Part shown: positions 6,115 to 9,801 of the stretch, piece after piece
Layout of the letters: every line of letters begins with the position of its first letter
Numbering within the stretch: position 1 is the first letter of the stretch
From: an uncultured Slackia sp.
Lineage (GTDB): Bacteria; Actinomycetota; Coriobacteriia; Coriobacteriales; Eggerthellaceae
DNA length: 9,801 bases
NCBI GenBank assembly: GCA_900553655.1
Contig: USEQ01000022.1
Coordinates: 1 to 9,801, forward strand
Direction of reading: 5' to 3'
The notes under the pieces: generated by a model
Told to the model about the DNA's origin: nothing
The model's input: only the letters and a program-made list of their open reading frames with translations
Databases searched by the model: none
Program-made: the position numbers and the translations under genes

Positions 6115-6133
6115 AGGAGGTGAGAAACGTTTG
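6115..6133 (+). promoter_or_regulatory. Extended Shine-Dalgarno before a TTG start codon
   Basis: AGGAGGTGA (6115-6123) is a nine-base complement to the 16S rRNA 3' end, 7 nt before TTG at 6131. Such a strong site on a rare start codon decides the start of the sigma factor. Upstream, 6027-6114 holds an AT-rich patch (ATGACA at 6054-6059, TAAATAAAT at 6070-6078) that may include the operon promoter, but the spacing is poor. Confidence 0.7.
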
Positions 6134-6637
6134 AAAGCAGAAAGCGTAGCGCTCGATGAAAAAGCGATACGGCTCGTTGTCGAGAAACATTACGAAGACG
6201 TGCTGGCGTACTGCAGGCGCCATGCTCCTGCGTCTTCAGCCGAGGACCTAACGCAGGAGACGTTTCTTCGGTTCGTTCGTCGTGCCGAAGCGTATGACGA
6301 ACGGGGCAAGCCCCTTGCGCTGCTTTTGACCATAGCGCGCAATGCGTGCATCGATGCGGCGCGATCGGCCAGTCGGGCACCGAGTTTTGTCGAACTTGGC
6401 GAAGGCCATGAGCCGTCGCAGAGCGATTCGTATGCCGTAGAGCTGGAGTCGGCCCTGTTCGCATTGCCGCCTGACGAGCGGGAGGCGCTCGAGTTGCGCT
6501 TCGACCAGGGGCTCGGCGTGGCAGAGGCGGCTTCGGTCATGGGGATATCGCGCTTTGCGATGAATAGACTGCTCAAACGTGCGCTCGCGCATGCGCGCAG
6601 CGCTCTTGCCTCGGAATCGAAAGGGAGGTCGAAGTGA
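6131..6637 (+). CDS. ECF-type RNA polymerase sigma factor
   Basis: A 168-residue sigma-70 family protein of ECF size with only regions 2 and 4. Region 2 runs from about 15 to 82 and shows the hallmarks DLTQETFLRFV (39-49) and LLLTIARNACIDAAR (64-78), which bind core polymerase and the -10 element. Region 4 (about 105-157) begins with ALPPDEREALELRF and contains a helix-turn-helix around EAASVMGISRFAMNRLLKRA; the usual GTVKSRL of the recognition helix is replaced by FAMNRLL, so the promoter sequence read is probably unusual. Translation starts at TTG 6131. The stop overlaps the next gene by 4 nt (GTGA, 6634-6637), implying translational coupling. It likely directs transcription of its own operon, which encodes an exporter. 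No cognate promoter motif could be confirmed by eye. Confidence 0.92.
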   Translation: MKAESVALDEKAIRLVVEKHYEDVLAYCRRHAPASSAEDLTQETFLRFVRRAEAYDERGKPLALLLTIARNACIDAARSASRAPSFVELGEGHEPSQSDSYAVELESALFALPPDEREALELRFDQGLGVAEAASVMGISRFAMNRLLKRALAHARSALASESKGRSK

Positions 6638-7461
6638 AAACCCTCGAAGACGACCTGAAAGCGTACTACCGCTCTTGTCGCGTTTCTGCGGATCCGTCGG
6701 CGAAGGCGGCCGTGGCGGACTTGGCTGCTGACGAATGGGGGAAAGCTCGTGCAGAGCGAGGGCTTTTGTCGGGTGGAGATAGTTCGCTCTTCGGCAATGA
6801 GGCCTTCGGCCGTCGCGTGACGACTTACGTTGCGTTCGTGGCGGGCCAGGCGCGCTTCATGGGCGTTCGCTCATGGCTGCTGCAGGTGGCTGTCGTGGCG
6901 CTTGTCGCCCTGGTCGCCTGGATAGACCCCTTCGGGACCACCGGTCTTTTCGCCTGTCTTGCGGGAACGGCCATCGCTGCGTGCGGCATGCCCGACGTGC
7001 TTGCCTCGCGCATGTACGGCCTTGTCGAGCTCGAACGGTCGTGCATGTTCGATGCGCGCTCCGTGGCATCTGCCCGCATGGTGGTGCTCGCCTGCGCAAA
7101 CGCTGTGGCGCTGTTCGTCTTGTCGTGCCTCATTGCCGGAGACGGCGGAACCGCCCTGACCGTTGCCCAGATTTTCGCGCCGTACTTTATCACGGTGGGC
7201 GGGTGCCTTGCGGCGGCTCGTCGCATGAGCGCGCTCGGGGCGCTTGTCGCTTCGATGGCTTGGGCGTCGATCGTCGTTGCCGTGGCGTACGTTGCTGCGG
7301 TCAAATTGCCCTGGGTTTACGAACTGGCTTCCTGGTGGATATGGGCGGTCGTCGTTGTTGCGGCGATTGCATGGGCGCTTTTCGAGGTGCGCCGGTGGCT
7401 TTCCGACACGCGGATCTCTCTTGGAGTTCTCGCTTTCGATTCCGTGTACATAAATCGATGA
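6634..7461 (+). CDS. Six-TM membrane protein coupled to the sigma factor; candidate membrane anti-sigma factor
   Basis: No family is recognised for this 275-residue protein. It starts at GTG 6634, with GGGAGG (6623-6628) 5 nt upstream, and overlaps the sigma factor stop. Residues 1-75 form a hydrophilic, probably cytosolic, mostly helical domain rich in Ala, Asp and Lys. Six hydrophobic helices follow at about 81-98, 101-120, 146-168, 175-195, 201-222 and 230-251, then a short tail with several Arg. A soluble N-terminal domain plus membrane helices, encoded directly after an ECF sigma gene, is the layout of many anti-sigma factors. However, the HxxxCxxC zinc anti-sigma motif is absent. Alternatively it could be an accessory subunit of the ABC transporter that follows. 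The gap to the next gene is 44 nt. Confidence 0.8.
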   Translation: MKTLEDDLKAYYRSCRVSADPSAKAAVADLAADEWGKARAERGLLSGGDSSLFGNEAFGRRVTTYVAFVAGQARFMGVRSWLLQVAVVALVALVAWIDPFGTTGLFACLAGTAIAACGMPDVLASRMYGLVELERSCMFDARSVASARMVVLACANAVALFVLSCLIAGDGGTALTVAQIFAPYFITVGGCLAAARRMSALGALVASMAWASIVVAVAYVAAVKLPWVYELASWWIWAVVVVAAIAWALFEVRRWLSDTRISLGVLAFDSVYINR

Positions 7462-7505
7462 GCTTAACAGTATCGACGTAGCTTTAGATGATGAAGGAGG
7501 AAACC

Positions 7506-8375
7506 ATGGAGCTTTCTCTTGAGCGGGTGACAAGGAGCTTTGGGCGGAAAGCGGCGGTGGCGGATGTTTCCGCTGTGCTCAAACCGGGAATCTACGGTTT
7601 GCTCGGAGCGAACGGCGCGGGAAAGACCACGCTTATGCGCATGGTGTGCGACGTCTTGCGACCAACGAGCGGGTGCATTGCCTACGATGGCATTGGCATC
7701 GCTTCGATGGGAGAGGAGTACCGCGCGCTACTGGGGTATTTGCCTCAGGATTTCGGCTATTATCCCGATTTCACGGCGATGGATTTCATGCTTTATATGG
7801 CGGCCCTCAAGGGCGTGCCTCGTCGCCAGGCGCGCTCCCGTTGCGCTGATCTGCTGGACGAAGTGGGGCTGGCGGAGCATGCGAAAGCTAAAGTTCGCAC
7901 GTTTTCGGGCGGTATGAAGCAGCGTTTGGGAATTGCCCAGGCCGTGCTGAACGATCCAGAGATATTGGTTCTCGACGAACCGACGGCGGGCCTCGACCCT
8001 AAAGAGCGCGTGCGTTTTCGCAACCTGATATCGGGGTTCTCGCAAGACAAGATCGTGCTGCTTTCCACGCATATTGTGTCGGATGTCGAATACATTGCCG
8101 ACGAGGTTCTTCTCATGAAGGGCGGGGCATTCGTTATGCGCGGCGCTCCCGAATCGGTTGTTGCTTCCGTCGCAGGGAAGGTGTGGGAATGCCGCGCGTC
8201 GGCGCAGGACGCCGCCCGCATGGCAGAAGAGCTGTGCGCAAGCAATGTGCATTACGCGTCGGACGGGGCGGCTGTCGTCCGCGTTGTGTCGGACGAAGCG
8301 CCCGCCGAAGAAGCGCGTTCTGTCGAGCCGACGCTGGAGGATCTGTACCTCTATACGTTCAAGGAGGGAAGGTAG
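7506..8375 (+). CDS. ABC transporter ATP-binding protein
   Basis: A 289-residue nucleotide-binding subunit of an ABC-2-type transporter; it hydrolyses ATP on the cytosolic face to power the adjacent permease. All motifs are intact: Walker A GANGAGKT (34-41), Q-loop Gln81 in YLPQDFGYYP, signature SGGMKQ (134-139), Walker B ILVLDE (153-158) with catalytic Glu158, D-loop GLD (162-164) and switch His189 in STH. The C-terminal extension (about 222-289) is of the kind seen in drug, antibiotic or peptide exporter ATPases. The start at 7506 is set by AAGGAGG (7494-7500), 5 nt upstream; the in-frame ATGs at 7488 and 7491 lie before or within that site. The stop is one base before the permease start, so the two are certainly co-translated. 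Confidence 0.95.
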   Translation: MELSLERVTRSFGRKAAVADVSAVLKPGIYGLLGANGAGKTTLMRMVCDVLRPTSGCIAYDGIGIASMGEEYRALLGYLPQDFGYYPDFTAMDFMLYMAALKGVPRRQARSRCADLLDEVGLAEHAKAKVRTFSGGMKQRLGIAQAVLNDPEILVLDEPTAGLDPKERVRFRNLISGFSQDKIVLLSTHIVSDVEYIADEVLLMKGGAFVMRGAPESVVASVAGKVWECRASAQDAARMAEELCASNVHYASDGAAVVRVVSDEAPAEEARSVEPTLEDLYLYTFKEGR

Positions 8376-8376
8376 C

Positions 8377-9645
8377 ATGTTCGACCTGGTGAAATTCGAG
8401 TTGAAGAAAATCATCGCGCGCCCATCTACGCGCTACACCTGTCTGGCCGTTGCCCTTGTGCTCTGCGCCATCATGGCTCTGAACGTACTCCAGGCCAAGA
8501 CGACGAGCAATACCGAAGAAATCCTGAGCGGCTTCGACGCCATTCACCAAAGGCAGACGGCTGCCGCGGAACATGCGGGCGTGTTGAGCGGTGAGCGCAT
8601 TGCCGAGGAAGTGGCGGCCTATTACGATTTGGCCTTTTCCGAGCTTGACCCCCAAGAGGTCGCGTCGATGAGCAACGCGGCTGCATACGATGCGGTTTCT
8701 TCGGCGTATGACGACGAGACACGGAGCGAGCTGTATGGTGCGGGGTATTACCCCTGGCTTTTTTCGGCATGGAATTCAGGCGGCAAAGAGCCCATCCAGG
8801 TGTCGGCGCTTTTGGGTCCCGATCCCGAGGTTTCTTTTTACGATGCGCTTGACGAAAGGGTCCAGGCGGCTCTCGACGACGGGCAAGGGGGGTCGTGGAC
8901 TTACTCTGATGCTGAGCGTGCATTTTGGACGAACAAGCAGCAGCAGGTGGCGGAGCCGCTTTCGTACGGTTACGCAGGCGGATGGGAAAACATCATGGAC
9001 TGCATAGCGTTCGCTGCGTTTGCGATGATTGCCGTATGTGTGGGCCTGGCCCCTATGTTCGCGGGAGAGTATCGCGAACGCACCGATAGCGTGCTGCTTG
9101 CATCGCGCTATGGCAGGACGAAACTTATCGGCGCGAAGCTCATGGCCTCGTTCGTGTTTGCAACGGCGGTGTTTGCGGTATGTGCGGTTATTATCTGCGG
9201 CGTTTCTCTTGGGGCATATGGGGCGGGAGGCGGCGACTTGCCTGCTCAGGTGATGGCGCTTTCGTCGCCGTATGCGCTTACGATGGCGCAGTGCACAGGG
9301 GTCATGGTGGGGCTTGCATACCTGATGACGCTGGGGTTCGCGGCCTTGACGCTTCTGTCGTCGTCGGTACTTCGCTCGGTGCTGTCCATCTTTGCGATCG
9401 ACGTTGCGTTGGTGCTGTTGACAGGTATGATTCCTACGGGCGGACTGGGAGTTCTCACGCATCTGGTTGCTCTTTTCCCGACATCCGGTCTGGCCGCGCC
9501 CACCATGTTCTGGTGCTATATGTCGTATCCGTTCGGCGGCCTGGTGCTCGATCAGGCTACCATGATCGCGGTTGTTTACGGTATTGCGATGGCCGTATGC
9601 GTGCCGTTTGCTGCCTGGGCGTTTCGTCGGCATGAGGTGGCGTAG
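8377..9645 (+). CDS. ABC-2-type transporter permease with large extracytoplasmic domain
   Basis: A 422-residue membrane subunit partnering the preceding ATPase. The start at 8377 follows AAGGAGGG (8361-8368), which lies inside the end of the ATPase gene; only one base separates the stop and start. TM1 is about 20-39. A soluble region of about 165 residues (40-204), acidic and rich in Tyr, Trp, Ala and Ser, then lies outside the membrane. Further helices are at about 205-228, 257-281, 303-328, 331-352 and 393-416. The segment FAGEYRERTDSVLLASRYGRT (228-248) is the typical cytosolic coupling region of ABC-2 permeases. The direction is presumably export; the substrate cannot be read from the sequence, although peptides, lipids or antibiotics are common for the family. 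The protein ends in RRHEVA, consistent with a cytosolic C-terminus. It is the last gene of the operon. Confidence 0.9.
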   Translation: MFDLVKFELKKIIARPSTRYTCLAVALVLCAIMALNVLQAKTTSNTEEILSGFDAIHQRQTAAAEHAGVLSGERIAEEVAAYYDLAFSELDPQEVASMSNAAAYDAVSSAYDDETRSELYGAGYYPWLFSAWNSGGKEPIQVSALLGPDPEVSFYDALDERVQAALDDGQGGSWTYSDAERAFWTNKQQQVAEPLSYGYAGGWENIMDCIAFAAFAMIAVCVGLAPMFAGEYRERTDSVLLASRYGRTKLIGAKLMASFVFATAVFAVCAVIICGVSLGAYGAGGGDLPAQVMALSSPYALTMAQCTGVMVGLAYLMTLGFAALTLLSSSVLRSVLSIFAIDVALVLLTGMIPTGGLGVLTHLVALFPTSGLAAPTMFWCYMSYPFGGLVLDQATMIAVVYGIAMAVCVPFAAWAFRRHEVA

Positions 9646-9691
9646 GCACGGCCGGTGCGAACGGTTCGCCATGCGGCTCCTTCCCGAAAAC

Positions 9692-9715
9692 TGCCGCTGA
9701 TGAGTCTCGGCGGCA
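9692..9715 (+). other. Weak hairpin after the permease gene
   Basis: TGCCGC (9692-9697) and GCGGCA (9710-9715) pair across a 12-nt loop, about 45 nt past the stop codon. No T tract follows, so a terminator call is not supported. No other terminator is seen between the permease and the end of the window. Confidence 0.25.
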
Positions 9716-9740
9716 CAGCCCGCGTCTTCTGCGCATACGC

Positions 9741-9801
9741 TTGCCTTCGGTGCGGCACAATGACGGATAATGGCTAAAATGCACTTGACCGATACAAAGG
9801 A
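9741..9801 (+). promoter_or_regulatory. Probable promoter and ribosome binding site of a gene beyond the window
   Basis: TTGCCT (9741-9746) precedes GATAAT (9766-9771) by 19 bp, and TAAAAT (9775-9780, 5/6 to TATAAT) gives an alternative -10 with a start near 9787. The window ends with AAAGGA (9796-9801), which looks like a Shine-Dalgarno sequence, so a plus-strand gene should begin a few bases later. No start codon is included, so its product is unknown. Confidence 0.4.

Noticed and set aside
7464..7492. TTAACA and GATGAT with 17 bp spacing as a promoter before the ABC ATPase
   Set aside because: Transcription would begin within the strong Shine-Dalgarno sequence (7494-7500) and make it useless; read-through from the sigma factor gene is more likely.
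8158..8376. Longer permease start at 8158
   Set aside because: This would overlap the ATPase gene in another frame by over 200 nt; ATG 8377 has a good site and starts just before TM1.
7728..9672. Long minus-strand frames (7728-8414 and 8776-9672) over the ABC genes
   Set aside because: Antisense to genes with intact ABC motifs; the translations are Arg/His-rich and unlike real proteins.
9696..9703. CTGATGAG, resembling the hammerhead ribozyme core
   Set aside because: The GAAA element lies upstream at about 9686 with only a few bases between, so the three stems cannot form in any circular permutation; no cleavage triplet in context.

Overview
The window looks like a chromosomal segment from a moderately high-GC Gram-positive bacterium. 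Members of the Coriobacteriia (Eggerthellaceae-like) are the best guess. This rests on the gene mix: a Cu(I)-ATPase with a C-terminal HMA domain, a TSCPD-domain protein, Ala-rich surface proteins ending in a membrane anchor plus RKRR-type tail, strong AGGAGG ribosome binding sites and an apparently leaderless gene. The taxonomic placement is inference; no rRNA or tRNA is present. I see no mobile element, CRISPR array or phage gene.

Layout. (1) 1-605: the 3' end of a copper-exporting P1B-1 ATPase fused in frame to a CopZ-like HMA domain, which also has its own ribosome binding site and ATG. (2) 790-1266: an unrecognised small acidic protein with a Met-rich N-terminus and a CxxC. (3) 1267-1341: a short convergent junction with a perfect 15-bp direct repeat and a hairpin. 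(4) 1342-2124 (minus): a secreted, membrane-anchored protein with two Ig-like repeats. (5) 2125-2299: a divergent control region with a palindromic ATTATAAT that can act as the -10 element on both strands. (6) 2300-2983: a membrane-anchored staphylococcal-nuclease-like protein, probably translated from a leaderless mRNA, followed by a TIGR03905/TSCPD protein (3058-3324). (7) 3502-5880: a large beta-helix-type surface protein with a degenerate sorting signal, followed by a hairpin-rich non-coding stretch ending in a strong bidirectional terminator (5997-6026). (8) 6131-9645: a tight four-gene operon encoding an ECF-type sigma factor, a six-TM membrane protein, an ABC ATPase and an ABC-2-type permease. 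(9) 9646-9801: a non-coding tail with a possible promoter and a ribosome binding site for a gene beyond the window.

How the genes may work together. The first block suggests copper handling. The middle block is cell-surface and envelope oriented (two surface proteins and an exported or membrane-tethered nuclease). The last block is the most system-like: the sigma factor and membrane protein overlap by 4 nt, the ATPase follows after 44 nt and the permease after 1 nt. This is consistent with a self-contained envelope-signal-responsive exporter in which the six-TM protein could hold the sigma factor inactive. That regulatory role is inference from gene order; the membrane protein has no recognisable zinc-anti-sigma motif.
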